Below are positions 36,088-44,863 of a stretch of 64,000 nt of DNA, in pieces. Source of the DNA: Prado023 sp963753075 (GTDB lineage: Bacteria; Actinomycetota; Actinomycetes; S36-B12; CAIYMF01); NCBI GenBank assembly GCA_963753075.1, contig CAVWAR010000002.1, positions 558,001 through 622,000 of the forward strand. Direction: 5' to 3'. Each line of letters starts with the position of its first letter. Position 1 is the stretch's first letter. The translations under genes and the position numbers were made by a program. Under the pieces are notes generated by a model. The model did no database searches. It had not been told where the DNA came from and saw only the letters and a list, made by a program, of their open reading frames with translations.

Positions 36088-37536
36088 GTGCGTCGCTCCC
36101 GGTTCCCAGCGCCGATCCTGCTGGCGGGGATCACCCTGGGGGTGGTCGCGGCGGTGGGCGCGCAGCCGGCCGCGGGCGTGGACCCGTCGGTCTCCCCCAG
36201 CGTGGCCGAGGACGCCGACGCCGCGGGTGCCGTGCTGTCAGCGGACGGGCCCCGGGCACCCGTGGCCGGCCCGGTCCTCGCACCTGCCGGGTCGAGCACC
36301 GGACGCGCCCTGGACCGTGCCGCGGTCAAGGCGGCCCTCGCCCCGCTGCTGCGGGGTGGGGCGCTGGGACCCGGCCGGAGCCCGGCCAGGGTGATCGATG
36401 TCGCCAGCGGTGAGGTGCTCTACAACGCTCTCGACGAGCCAACGGTCCCGGCCTCGACGATGAAGCTCGTCACGGCCGCCTCGGTGCTCGACGCCCTGGG
36501 AGCCGACGCCACCCTGCGGACCCGCGCGGTGCTCGCGGACGGCCAGGCCAGGGTGCCGCGGGTGGTCCTTGTCGGTGCCGGAGATCCCAGCCTCGGCTCG
36601 ACGCAGGCGAAGGTCGGCGGGGACGGGACCAGCCTCGTCCCGGCCTCGCTCGAGCAGCTCGCGGCAAGCACGGCTCGTTCGCTCGAATCTCGGCGCATCA
36701 GCCGGGTCAAGGTCGGGTACGACGACTCCCTGTTCCGCGGAGCCGCGATGCATCCCAGCTGGTCGAGCTCGTTCCCCGCCGCCGGCATCGTCGCACCGGT
36801 CAGCGCGCTGCAGGTTGATCAGGGCCGACGCTCACCGGGCGGGTTCAGCCGCGTCGCGGACCCGGCGGCCCGGGCCGCCGACGTCTTCGCCGAGCAACTC
36901 GAAGAGGCAGGGGTGGTGGTCCGTGGGGAGTCGAAGCAGTGGGCCGCCGAGCCGGGCTCGACGGCCTTGGCCCACGTGGAGTCCCCAGCGGTCGGGGTCC
37001 TGGTGGAACGGATGCTGGCCACCTCGGACAACGACTACGCCGAGGCGCTGGGCCGGCTCGGCGCCCTGGGCGGCGGCGAGCCCGCGAGCTTCGCCGGCGT
37101 CGGTCGCCGAGGCGATCAGGTGCTCGCCGACCTCGGGATCGCTCCGGTCGGGGATCGGGTCGCCGACGCCTCCGGGCTGTCGCGACGCAACAGGTTGACC
37201 CCGCAGACGCTCACCGACCTGCTGCAGGCCACGTCCGACCAGATGGCCGGCGGGTTCGGGCCGATCCGCTCCGGGCTCGCGGTCGCCGGGGCAACGGGAT
37301 CGCTGCGCGACCGGTACACGGCGCCCGAGACGCTCCCCGGCCGTGGAGTCGTGCGTGCCAAGACGGGCACGCTCACGGGGGTGACCGGGCTCGCCGGCCT
37401 CGTCAGCAGACCGGATGGCCGCCTGCTGGCCTTTGCCTTCGTGGACGACTCGACGCCCGGCGGGACCTTCGGGGCTCGGGCGGCGCTGGATCGTGCCGCA
37501 GCCGAGCTGGTCACCTGCGACTGCGCGGAGCCCTGA
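36088..37536 (+). CDS. dacB: D-alanyl-D-alanine carboxypeptidase/endopeptidase (PBP4, S13)
   Basis: 482 residues with a signal peptide (PAPILLAGITLGVVAAVGAQPAA with cleavage after it). The three penicillin-binding motifs are S123-T-M-K, S313-D-N, and K425-T-G in RAKTGTLTGVTGLAG. It trims or cleaves peptidoglycan cross-links outside the membrane. The start is GTG 36088, two bases after the upstream stop, so it is translated with the acylase gene. The next gene begins a new leaderless transcript. Confidence 0.93.
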   Translation: MRRSRFPAPILLAGITLGVVAAVGAQPAAGVDPSVSPSVAEDADAAGAVLSADGPRAPVAGPVLAPAGSSTGRALDRAAVKAALAPLLRGGALGPGRSPARVIDVASGEVLYNALDEPTVPASTMKLVTAASVLDALGADATLRTRAVLADGQARVPRVVLVGAGDPSLGSTQAKVGGDGTSLVPASLEQLAASTARSLESRRISRVKVGYDDSLFRGAAMHPSWSSSFPAAGIVAPVSALQVDQGRRSPGGFSRVADPAARAADVFAEQLEEAGVVVRGESKQWAAEPGSTALAHVESPAVGVLVERMLATSDNDYAEALGRLGALGGGEPASFAGVGRRGDQVLADLGIAPVGDRVADASGLSRRNRLTPQTLTDLLQATSDQMAGGFGPIRSGLAVAGATGSLRDRYTAPETLPGRGVVRAKTGTLTGVTGLAGLVSRPDGRLLAFAFVDDSTPGGTFGARAALDRAAAELVTCDCAEP

Positions 37537-37550
37537 TCCCCGAGCCCGCC

Positions 37551-37556
37551 TATGCT
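37551..37556 (+). promoter_or_regulatory. -10 box, leaderless promoter of the zincin gene
   Basis: TATGCT ends 7 nt before GTG 37564. This decides the start: the ATG inside the box (37552) would lie within the promoter. Confidence 0.5.
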
Positions 37557-37563
37557 GCGGCGT

Positions 37564-38607
37564 GTGGTGAACCTCGTGGACTGGTCCCTGGCCGAGTCGA
37601 TCGGCCTGCGCTTCGCGCCGAAGGGACCGGCGATCACCCCGACGGCTGCCCATGGGACGGTCGCCGAGTTGCGTGAGCTCGCCCAGCTGGCCCGCGAGCC
37701 GGTCCGCGAGCTGACCGGTCTGCACGCCGACGACGCGGACGCCCCCGCCGTGGTCGTCGATCGGGGGGAGTGGATCCAGTCGAACATCGAGGGCCTGGGC
37801 GTGGCCCTCGACCCGTTCATCGCCGCCCGGGCCGAGCACAACGCCAGTCCGGGCATCGAGGCGGTGGGTTCACGGCTGACCGCCGCACAGCTCGGTGGAG
37901 CGATGGCCTGGCTGTCGGGGAAGGTCCTCGGTCAGTACGAGGCGTTCACCGTGCCCGGTCGGCCGGGACGGCTCCTGCTCGTGGCGCCCAACATCGTGCA
38001 GGTGGAGCGGCAGCTCGGGCTGGTGCCGCGGGACTTCCGGTTCTGGGTGTGCCTGCACGAGGAGACCCACCGGGCCCAGTTCGGCGGCGTCCCGTGGCTG
38101 CGCGACCATTTCCTCGCCGAGGTCCAGTCCCTCGTCGCGGTCAGCGATGTGTCCGTGGCCGAGTTCGTGTCTCGGCTCGGGGCTGTCGCCCAGTCGGTGG
38201 TGGGGGCGGCCCGTGGCCAGGAGGGACCCAGCCTGATGGAGGCCATCCAGACCCCGGCGCAGCGCGAGATCTTCGACCGGCTGACCGGGCTCATGTCCCT
38301 GCTCGAGGGCCATGCCGACTACGTCATGGACGAGGTTGGGCCCGAGCACGTGCCGACCGTCGCAGTGATCCGGGAGCGGTTCGCCGCACGACGCTCGCAG
38401 GCGGGGACGGTGGACGGGTTCGCCCGCCGGATGCTGGGCTTGGAGACCAAGATGCGCCAGTACACCAGTGGCGCGGACTTCGTCCGCGGCGTGATCGGTG
38501 CCGCCGGGGATGATGGGTTCGCGCAGGTGTGGGCCGCTCCCGCGAACCTTCCCGCGGCTGATGAGATCGAGGCCCCGGCGGCGTGGGTCCGTCGCGTGCT
38601 GGGCTGA
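37564..38607 (+). CDS. Zinc-dependent metalloprotease of the zincin_2 / F420-associated family
   Basis: 347 residues. The catalytic HExxH is H165-E-E-T-H in CLHEETHRAQFGG, and a downstream LLEGHADYVMDEVG is the conserved second zinc region of PF10103. The family was named from co-occurrence with coenzyme F420 genes, but its role is unknown and no F420 gene is seen here. The conserved order dacB, zincin, tilS, hpt, ftsH is typical of actinobacteria. I use GTG 37564 because it follows a TATGCT box at leaderless spacing. The stop overlaps the tilS start as TGATG. Confidence 0.88.
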   Translation: MVNLVDWSLAESIGLRFAPKGPAITPTAAHGTVAELRELAQLAREPVRELTGLHADDADAPAVVVDRGEWIQSNIEGLGVALDPFIAARAEHNASPGIEAVGSRLTAAQLGGAMAWLSGKVLGQYEAFTVPGRPGRLLLVAPNIVQVERQLGLVPRDFRFWVCLHEETHRAQFGGVPWLRDHFLAEVQSLVAVSDVSVAEFVSRLGAVAQSVVGAARGQEGPSLMEAIQTPAQREIFDRLTGLMSLLEGHADYVMDEVGPEHVPTVAVIRERFAARRSQAGTVDGFARRMLGLETKMRQYTSGADFVRGVIGAAGDDGFAQVWAAPANLPAADEIEAPAAWVRRVLG

Positions 38608-39812
38608 TGCGCGCCGAGCGGCCTCCCCGGGCTGCGGTCCGCGCTGCCCTGCGCGACGCCCTGGCCGATCTCGAACCGGGGGACCGGATCGTCGTGGCGC
38701 TCAGCGGCGGTGCCGACTCGTTGGCCCTGACCGCTGGGGCGGCTTCAGTCAGCGCCGAGCTGGGGCTGCTGTGCGAGGCGTTCGTGGTCGATCACCAGCT
38801 CCAGAAGGGTTCCGCGGCCATCGCGGCACGGGCCGCCGAACAGGCCCGGCTCCTGGGATGCTCCGATGTGCGCGTCGTGACCGTTGAGGTCCCGCACGGG
38901 CCCGGAACCGGTGGGGTCGAGGCGGCGGCCCGGGCTGCGCGGTACTCAGCACTCGATGCAGCGGCCGCAGGATCCGATGGGCCAGCTTCGGCCCCGATCG
39001 CAGCTGCAGTCCTGCTCGGCCACACCCGGGAGGATCAGGCCGAGACAGTGCTGCTCGGTTTGGCCCGCGGCTCGGGAACCCGCTCACTGGCCGGCATGCG
39101 TGCCCGGGCTGGCCGGTACCGTCGCCCGTTGCTCGACCTGCCCCGCGATGTGGTGGCCGCTGCTTCGTGGGCGGCCGCCGAGTCCGACCCCCGGCTGGAG
39201 CCGTGGACCGACCCGCACAACGGCGATACCACCTACGCCCGCGTCCGGGTGCGCACCCAGGTGCTGCCGCTGCTCGAGTCGACCCTTGGCCCCGGGATCG
39301 TCGAGGCCCTGGCGCGCACCGCCGCCCTGACCCGGGAGGACGCCGACGCACTGGACGAGTGGGCCGATCGCGTCTGGGCCGAGGTCCAGGCAGGCGGGGG
39401 CGGCTCCCCGACAGACGGCACGGAGGGGTCCCCCCCGCGGCCGAAGCAAGCCGCGTCCGCCCCGCCGGAGCCCGAGTCCGCGCAACTGGGTGGGTTGTTG
39501 CCCCTGGAAGGTCCACAACCCGCCGGATTCCCGGAGGCGCTCCCCGAGCTGCTGCCCGCTCGGACGCTGCCCGCTGGCGCGCTGCCCGTCGCCGCCCTGC
39601 GCTCAGCCGCGGGCGACCTGCCGCCGGCGGTGGTCCATCGGGTGATCCGCCGGTTCCTGGTTGACGCCGGCTGCCCGGCCAGTGACCTGTCGTTCGGGCA
39701 CATCCGCGCGGTCGCGGGGCTGCTGGAACGACGCGGCGGACGTGCGGAGATCGCCCTCCCGGGTGGGGTGCGCGCCCGGCGGGTGGTCGACCTCCTCGTT
39801 GTGAGAGCCTGA
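38607..39812 (+). CDS. tilS: tRNA(Ile)-lysidine synthetase
   Basis: 401 residues. The PP-loop ATP site is VVALSGGADSLALT, followed by VVDHQLQKGS, LGHTREDQAETVLLGLARGSG, and PLLDLPRDVV. It adds lysine to C34 of the CAU anticodon tRNA-Ile so that AUA is read correctly. A Gly/Pro-rich insert of about 45 residues (from AEVQAGGGGSPTDG) separates the catalytic core from the C-terminal domain. The ATG shares its A with the upstream stop. Confidence 0.92.
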   Translation: MRAERPPRAAVRAALRDALADLEPGDRIVVALSGGADSLALTAGAASVSAELGLLCEAFVVDHQLQKGSAAIAARAAEQARLLGCSDVRVVTVEVPHGPGTGGVEAAARAARYSALDAAAAGSDGPASAPIAAAVLLGHTREDQAETVLLGLARGSGTRSLAGMRARAGRYRRPLLDLPRDVVAAASWAAAESDPRLEPWTDPHNGDTTYARVRVRTQVLPLLESTLGPGIVEALARTAALTREDADALDEWADRVWAEVQAGGGGSPTDGTEGSPPRPKQAASAPPEPESAQLGGLLPLEGPQPAGFPEALPELLPARTLPAGALPVAALRSAAGDLPPAVVHRVIRRFLVDAGCPASDLSFGHIRAVAGLLERRGGRAEIALPGGVRARRVVDLLVVRA

Positions 39813-39817
39813 CCCCC

Positions 39818-40369
39818 GTGGACGCAGCGGATCTGAGCACTGACCTCGAGAAGGTCCTCATCGACGAGCAGACGCTGCAGGCCCGCCTGCAGGAGATGGC
39901 TGCGCAGGTCGACGCGGACTACGTGGGCCGCGACATCCTGCTGGTCGGGGTGCTCAAGGGCGCGGTCATGGTGATGGCCGACCTGGCCCGGGACATGCGC
40001 ACGCACCTGGAGATGGACTGGATGGCCGTCTCCTCGTACGGCTCGTCGACGAAGTCCTCGGGCGTTGTCCGCATCCTCAAGGACCTCGACACTGACGTGA
40101 CTGGCCGGCACGTTCTGATCGTGGAGGACATCATCGACTCGGGTCTGACCCTCTCCTGGCTGTTCCGCAACCTGAACGCGCGCGGTGCGGCTTCGGTCGA
40201 GGTGCTCACGATGCTGCGCAAGCCCGACGCGGTGAAGGTGGACCTCGTCCCGAAGTACATCGGCTTCGACATCCCAAACGAGTTCGTCGTGGGATACGGC
40301 CTGGACTACGCCGAGCGCTACCGGAACCTGCGCGAGATCGGCACGCTGGCCCCGCACATCTACAGCTGA
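39818..40369 (+). CDS. hpt: Hypoxanthine phosphoribosyltransferase
   Basis: 183 residues. The PRPP-binding motif is VLIVEDIIDSGLTL; the VGVLKGAVMVMADLAR loop and the base-recognition part KVDLVPKYIGFDIPNEFVVG are intact. It salvages hypoxanthine and guanine into IMP and GMP. The GTG start is 5 bp after the tilS stop, in the same operon. A 255-bp spacer to ftsH follows; it holds GC-rich inverted stretches but no clear promoter or riboswitch that I can define. Confidence 0.95.
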   Translation: MDAADLSTDLEKVLIDEQTLQARLQEMAAQVDADYVGRDILLVGVLKGAVMVMADLARDMRTHLEMDWMAVSSYGSSTKSSGVVRILKDLDTDVTGRHVLIVEDIIDSGLTLSWLFRNLNARGAASVEVLTMLRKPDAVKVDLVPKYIGFDIPNEFVVGYGLDYAERYRNLREIGTLAPHIYS

Positions 40370-40624
40370 TCACCAGACACGAGCGACGGCCAGGACCGCT
40401 GCCGCCGAGGCGCCACCACGGGATCCTCGTTACTGGCTGACCCCCGAGCCTGCACGAATCCCGTCAGCATCCGGTAAGGGCTCCCTACGCCCTCTGCGAA
40501 CCGTGGGGGTGGGTGTCGGCGGATCGGTGTATTTTTACTTGTGCGGGCATCTGCTCGTCGGGCGGGCATGGACCGGGAGGTCGGTCGCCCCGCACCCGTG
40601 AGGCCGGGGTGACCCGGGGCAGGG

Positions 40625-42889
40625 ATGGACGTGAAGCGCTTCCTACGTGGTCCGATCTTCTGGATCCTGATCGCCACGCTGCTGCTGCTCATCGGCAGCA
40701 GCTTGGTCTCCGATGTCACCGGCCCGCGGCAGGTGGACACCTCCAGCGTGGTCTCGGCGATCGACCGCGGGGAGGTCACCGACGCGCTGCTCGTTGATGT
40801 CGACCAGCGCATCGAGGTCGAGTTCGGCGACGGGTCGAAGAAGTTCGCGGAGTACATCGACGGGCAGGGCATCGACCTGCAGAAGCAGCTGCAGGCCCAG
40901 GTGGAGTCCGGTGCGCTGGACTCCTACAACGTCAAGGTCCCTCGACAGAGCTTCCTGATCACGCTGCTCGTATCCCTGCTGCCGGTGTTCCTCATCCTGC
41001 TGCTGCTGTTCTTCTTCATGAACCAGATGGGCGGCGGCTCCAAGGTCATGAGCTTCGGCAAGTCCAAGGCCAAGCCCCTGAGCAAGGACCTGCCCAAGAC
41101 CACCTTCGCGGATGTCGCCGGTGCCGAGGAGGCCGTCGAGGAGCTCGGTGAGATCAAGGAGTTCCTCCAGGATCCGGGGCGCTTCCAGGCTGTCGGGGCC
41201 AAGATCCCCAAGGGCGTCCTTCTCTACGGTCCGCCCGGAACGGGCAAGACGCTGCTGGCGCGGGCCGTCGCCGGTGAGGCGGGTGTGCCGTTCTTCTCGA
41301 TCTCCGGCTCGGACTTCGTCGAGATGTTCGTCGGTGTCGGTGCCTCCCGAGTTCGCGACCTGTTCGAGCAGGCCAAGGCCAACGCCCCGGCGATCATCTT
41401 CGTCGACGAGATCGACGCAGTCGGCCGGCACCGCGGTGCCGGCCTCGGCGGCGGCCACGACGAGCGGGAGCAGACCCTGAACCAGATGCTCGTCGAGATG
41501 GACGGGTTCGACGTGTCCGGCGGGGTCATCCTGATCGCCGCGACGAACCGACCCGACATCCTCGACCCGGCCCTGCTGCGCCCGGGCCGCTTCGATCGCC
41601 AGATCCAGGTCTCCCCGCCGGACATGCAGGGCCGTTTCCAGGTGCTCAAGGTGCACGCCCGGGGCAAGCCGATGGCCCCGAACGTCGACCTCGAGGCCGT
41701 GGCGCGGCGCACCCCGGGGTTCACCGGCGCCGATCTCGCCAACGTCCTGAACGAGGCCGCCCTGCTGACCGCCCGCTCCGGCGCGGCCCTGATCGACAAC
41801 CGGGCCCTGGACGAGGCGATCGACCGCGTGATCGCTGGACCGCAGAAGCGCACGCGAGTCATGGACGATCATGAGAAGCAGATCACGGCCTACCACGAGG
41901 GTGGGCATGCGCTGGTTGCCGCGGCGCTGCCGGGCAATGATCCGGTGCACAAGATCACGATCCTCCCGCGCGGGCGGGCCCTGGGCTACACGATGGTGCT
42001 GCCCGACCAGGAGAAGTACTCGACCACGCGCAGCGAGATGCTCAACCAGCTGGCCTACATGCTCGGTGGCCGGGCCGCCGAGGAGCTGGTCTTCCACGAC
42101 CCCACGACCGGCGCCTCCAACGACATCGAGAAGGCCACCTCCGTGGCGCGTGCGATGGTGACCCAGTACGGCATGACCGAGCGCCTCGGTGCGATCCAGT
42201 ACGGCAAGGAGAGCGGCGAGGTGTTCCTCGGCCGCGACATGGGCCACTCCCGTGACTACTCCGAGGACATCGCCGCCGTCATCGACGAGGAGGTCCGCAG
42301 CCTCATCGATCACGCCCACAACGAGGCATTCGAGATCCTCGTGAGCAACCGCGACGTTCTCGACGCCCTGGTCGTCGAGCTGCTGGAGAAGGAGACACTG
42401 AACAAGGAGGATGTCGCCCGGATCTTCGCGGCCCTGCGTCCCCAGCCGCTCCGGCCGGCGTGGACCGGCTCGGAGCGCCGTGCCCCCTCGGACCGGCCGC
42501 CGGTCGACGTGCCCGCGCGGGTCGGAGGCCCGTTCGAGGCAGGATCGATGCTGGGCGCGTACGGGCTGCCCGCCCCAGGTGGCACCTACGTGGCCATCCC
42601 CTCGGGGAACGGCACCGCATCGGAGACCTCCGATCCCGCGGATCCCGATGTACACCCGATCGGGGCCCCAGGCGCACCCACCGCTGGAGGCGCCCATCCC
42701 ACCAGCCCTCCGGGCGGTATGCCCCCGGGATGGGAGTCCGCGCCGGCCCCACGCGGCCCGTCGGGCAGCAACGGCGGGCAGTCCACTGCCCCGGACGGGC
42801 AGTCCCAGGCCCCCGACGGCGGCCATGGGGCACCGCCCAGTGACCAGGACGGCTCCAGCGAGGAACGGTCACCCGGGACCGATCAGTGA
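40625..42889 (+). CDS. ftsH: ATP-dependent zinc metalloprotease FtsH
   Basis: 754 residues. Two membrane helices (near 8-28 and 116-136) flank the periplasmic domain. Walker A GPPGTGKTLLAR is near 202, Walker B IIFVDEIDAVG, the second region of homology has ATNRPDILDPALLRPGRFD, and the zinc site is H424-E-G-G-H. A C-terminal tail of about 150 residues, rich in Pro, Gly and Ser, follows the protease domain. It degrades misfolded membrane proteins and short-lived regulators. The folE start overlaps its stop as GTGA. Confidence 0.97.
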   Translation: MDVKRFLRGPIFWILIATLLLLIGSSLVSDVTGPRQVDTSSVVSAIDRGEVTDALLVDVDQRIEVEFGDGSKKFAEYIDGQGIDLQKQLQAQVESGALDSYNVKVPRQSFLITLLVSLLPVFLILLLLFFFMNQMGGGSKVMSFGKSKAKPLSKDLPKTTFADVAGAEEAVEELGEIKEFLQDPGRFQAVGAKIPKGVLLYGPPGTGKTLLARAVAGEAGVPFFSISGSDFVEMFVGVGASRVRDLFEQAKANAPAIIFVDEIDAVGRHRGAGLGGGHDEREQTLNQMLVEMDGFDVSGGVILIAATNRPDILDPALLRPGRFDRQIQVSPPDMQGRFQVLKVHARGKPMAPNVDLEAVARRTPGFTGADLANVLNEAALLTARSGAALIDNRALDEAIDRVIAGPQKRTRVMDDHEKQITAYHEGGHALVAAALPGNDPVHKITILPRGRALGYTMVLPDQEKYSTTRSEMLNQLAYMLGGRAAEELVFHDPTTGASNDIEKATSVARAMVTQYGMTERLGAIQYGKESGEVFLGRDMGHSRDYSEDIAAVIDEEVRSLIDHAHNEAFEILVSNRDVLDALVVELLEKETLNKEDVARIFAALRPQPLRPAWTGSERRAPSDRPPVDVPARVGGPFEAGSMLGAYGLPAPGGTYVAIPSGNGTASETSDPADPDVHPIGAPGAPTAGGAHPTSPPGGMPPGWESAPAPRGPSGSNGGQSTAPDGQSQAPDGGHGAPPSDQDGSSEERSPGTDQ

Positions 42890-43500
42890 ACGGGATCGAT
42901 CCGGTGCACGGGCCCGAGCTGGAACCCCTGACCGCGGCGATCGACCATGACCGCGCGGCGGCAGCGGTCCGTGAGCTGCTGATCGCCATCGGCGAGGATC
43001 CGGAGCGCGATGGGCTGCGGGACACCCCTGACCGCGTGGCGCGCAGCTTCGCGGAGATCTTCCGCGGGTTGCGGGAGGCACCCGATGACGTGCTCTCGAC
43101 CACGTTCGACCTCGGTCACGACGAACTGGTCCTGGTCAAGGACATCGAGGTCTACTCGACCTGCGAGCACCACCTCGTTCCGTTCCACGGAGTCGCCCAC
43201 GTGGGCTACATCCCCAGCCGGGAGGGTCGGATCACCGGCCTGAGCAAGATCGCCCGGCTCGTCGACGTCTATGCCAAGCGGCCCCAGGTCCAGGAGCGGC
43301 TGACCACCCAGGTGGCTGACGCGATGGTGCGGGTCCTGCAGCCGCGTGGGGTCATCGTTGTCGTGGAGTGTGAGCACCTGTGCATGTCCATGCGCGGCGT
43401 GCGCAAGCCCGGGGCCCGGACCGTGACCAGCGCCGTGCGCGGCGCGCTGCGTGAGGCCCCCACCCGGGCCGAGGTCATGTCCCTGATCCTGAAGGCCTAG
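42886..43500 (+). CDS. folE: GTP cyclohydrolase I
   Basis: 204 residues. The zinc ligands lie in STCEHHLVPF and CEHLCMSMRGV, and SKIARLVDVYAKRPQVQERL is the conserved core. It converts GTP to dihydroneopterin triphosphate, the entry to folate synthesis. Coupled to ftsH by a GTGA overlap and followed 5 bp later by folP, so the folate genes are read with ftsH. Confidence 0.96.
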   Translation: MNGIDPVHGPELEPLTAAIDHDRAAAAVRELLIAIGEDPERDGLRDTPDRVARSFAEIFRGLREAPDDVLSTTFDLGHDELVLVKDIEVYSTCEHHLVPFHGVAHVGYIPSREGRITGLSKIARLVDVYAKRPQVQERLTTQVADAMVRVLQPRGVIVVVECEHLCMSMRGVRKPGARTVTSAVRGALREAPTRAEVMSLILKA

Positions 43501-43505
43501 TCCCG

Positions 43506-44483
43506 ATGCGACCACGCGGGCTTCCCGAACCTCTGGCAGCAGCTCGCCGGACCTTGGTCATGTCGGTCCTGAACGTCACACCGGACTCCTTCTCCGATGG
43601 CGGCCGCTTCGTCGATGTCGACGTCGCGGTCTCGCACGCGCTGGCCCAGGTCGCGGCCGGGGCGGACATCATCGATGTGGGTGGCGAGTCCACCCGGCCA
43701 GGGGCCCAGCGCATCTCAGCCCTGGAGGAGCGCCGCCGGGTCCTGCCGGTCATCGAAGCGCTGGTGGCCCATGGTGTCGTGGTCAGCGTCGACACGATGC
43801 GCTCCGAGGTCGCCGATGCGGCGGTGACTGCCGGCGCTGCGCTGGTCAACGATGTCTCCGGCGGGCTGGCGGATCCCGAGATGCACGCGTGGGTGGCCGG
43901 GGTGCCGGTTGTCTACGTGGCGATGCACTGGCGGGGCCACTCGGCCGACATGGACGAGCTGGCGCGCTATGACGACGTCGTCGGTGATGTGTGCGCCGAG
44001 CTCGGAGACCGCCTGGACAGCCTGATCGGGGCCGGCGTCGATCCCGCCCGGGTCGTGGTCGATCCGGGCCTGGGCTTCGCCAAGACCGCGGCGCACAACT
44101 GGACGCTGCTGGCCGGCATGCCTGATCTGCTCGCCCTCGGGTTCCCGGTGCTGATCGGGGCGAGCCGGAAGCGTTTCCTCGGCGAGCTGCTCGGCGAGGA
44201 GGGCCAGCCCCGGCCGGTGCAGGAGCGCGACGCCGCGACCGACGCCATCACCGCTCTCGCGGCGGCCTCCGGCGCGTGGGGCGTGCGCGTCCATGACGTT
44301 CGGGGCTCCCGGGACGCCATCGCCGTTGCCGGCGCCTGGCGTGACGCGTCTCCTGGGGTCGTCGGCCCGGCCGCAACCGCGGCTGGTGGTAGACCGGTCG
44401 GGGCCGCCGCAGACCATGACCGGGCAGCAGACCACGCGCGGGCAGGCGACCCCGACCGGGCAGGCAACAGGGAGCAGCGATGA
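43506..44483 (+). CDS. folP: Dihydropteroate synthase
   Basis: 325 residues. The family signatures are MSVLNVTPDSFSDGG, IIDVGGESTRPGA, VNDVSGG, VVVDPGLGFAKT and LIGASRKRF. It joins p-aminobenzoate to hydroxymethyl-dihydropterin pyrophosphate and is the sulfonamide target. An Ala/Asp/His-rich tail of about 35 residues after the barrel (AAADHDRAADHARAGDPDR) is not part of the fold. ATGA overlap with folB. Confidence 0.95.
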   Translation: MRPRGLPEPLAAARRTLVMSVLNVTPDSFSDGGRFVDVDVAVSHALAQVAAGADIIDVGGESTRPGAQRISALEERRRVLPVIEALVAHGVVVSVDTMRSEVADAAVTAGAALVNDVSGGLADPEMHAWVAGVPVVYVAMHWRGHSADMDELARYDDVVGDVCAELGDRLDSLIGAGVDPARVVVDPGLGFAKTAAHNWTLLAGMPDLLALGFPVLIGASRKRFLGELLGEEGQPRPVQERDAATDAITALAAASGAWGVRVHDVRGSRDAIAVAGAWRDASPGVVGPAATAAGGRPVGAAADHDRAADHARAGDPDRAGNREQR

Positions 44484-44863
44484 CCGACACCTTCAGCAGG
44501 GATCTCGACCGGATCGCGCTCCGGGGCGTGCGTGCCCGCGGGTTCCACGGCGTGTTCGACTCCGAGCGTGCCGAGGGCCAGGAGTTCGTCGTCGATGTGG
44601 ACCTCGGGGTCCTCTCGATCGCGAAGGCTGCCATGACCGACGAGCTGGCGCACACCGTCGACTACGGCGCGGTCGCCCAGGAGGTCGTCTCGGCAGTCGA
44701 GGGACCACCGATGAACCTGATCGAGAAGCTGGCGGTCCTGATCGCCGAGCGATGCCTGGCCTTCCACCACGTCCGGGCAGTCCGGGTGACCGTGCACAAG
44801 CCGCAGGCGCCCATCCCAGTGCCCTTCGACGACGTCGCTGTCACTGTCACGAGGGCGCGATGA
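44480..44863 (+). CDS. folB: Dihydroneopterin aldolase
   Basis: 127 residues. IALRGVRARGFHGVF opens the fold, with the pterin-contact segment VDYGAVAQEV and the catalytic lysine near VTVHKPQAPIPVPFDDV. It makes hydroxymethyl-dihydropterin and glycolaldehyde. Start and stop both overlap neighbours by ATGA, so folP, folB and folK are translated together. Confidence 0.95.
   Translation: MTDTFSRDLDRIALRGVRARGFHGVFDSERAEGQEFVVDVDLGVLSIAKAAMTDELAHTVDYGAVAQEVVSAVEGPPMNLIEKLAVLIAERCLAFHHVRAVRVTVHKPQAPIPVPFDDVAVTVTRAR

Noticed and set aside
40370..40624. Possible riboswitch or structured leader before ftsH
   Set aside because: Some GC-rich inverted stretches, but no conserved core that I can match to a known class.
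40643..42826. A 727-codon frame on the - strand opposite ftsH
   Set aside because: Codon-bias shadow of FtsH, whose AAA and HEGGH motifs are intact.
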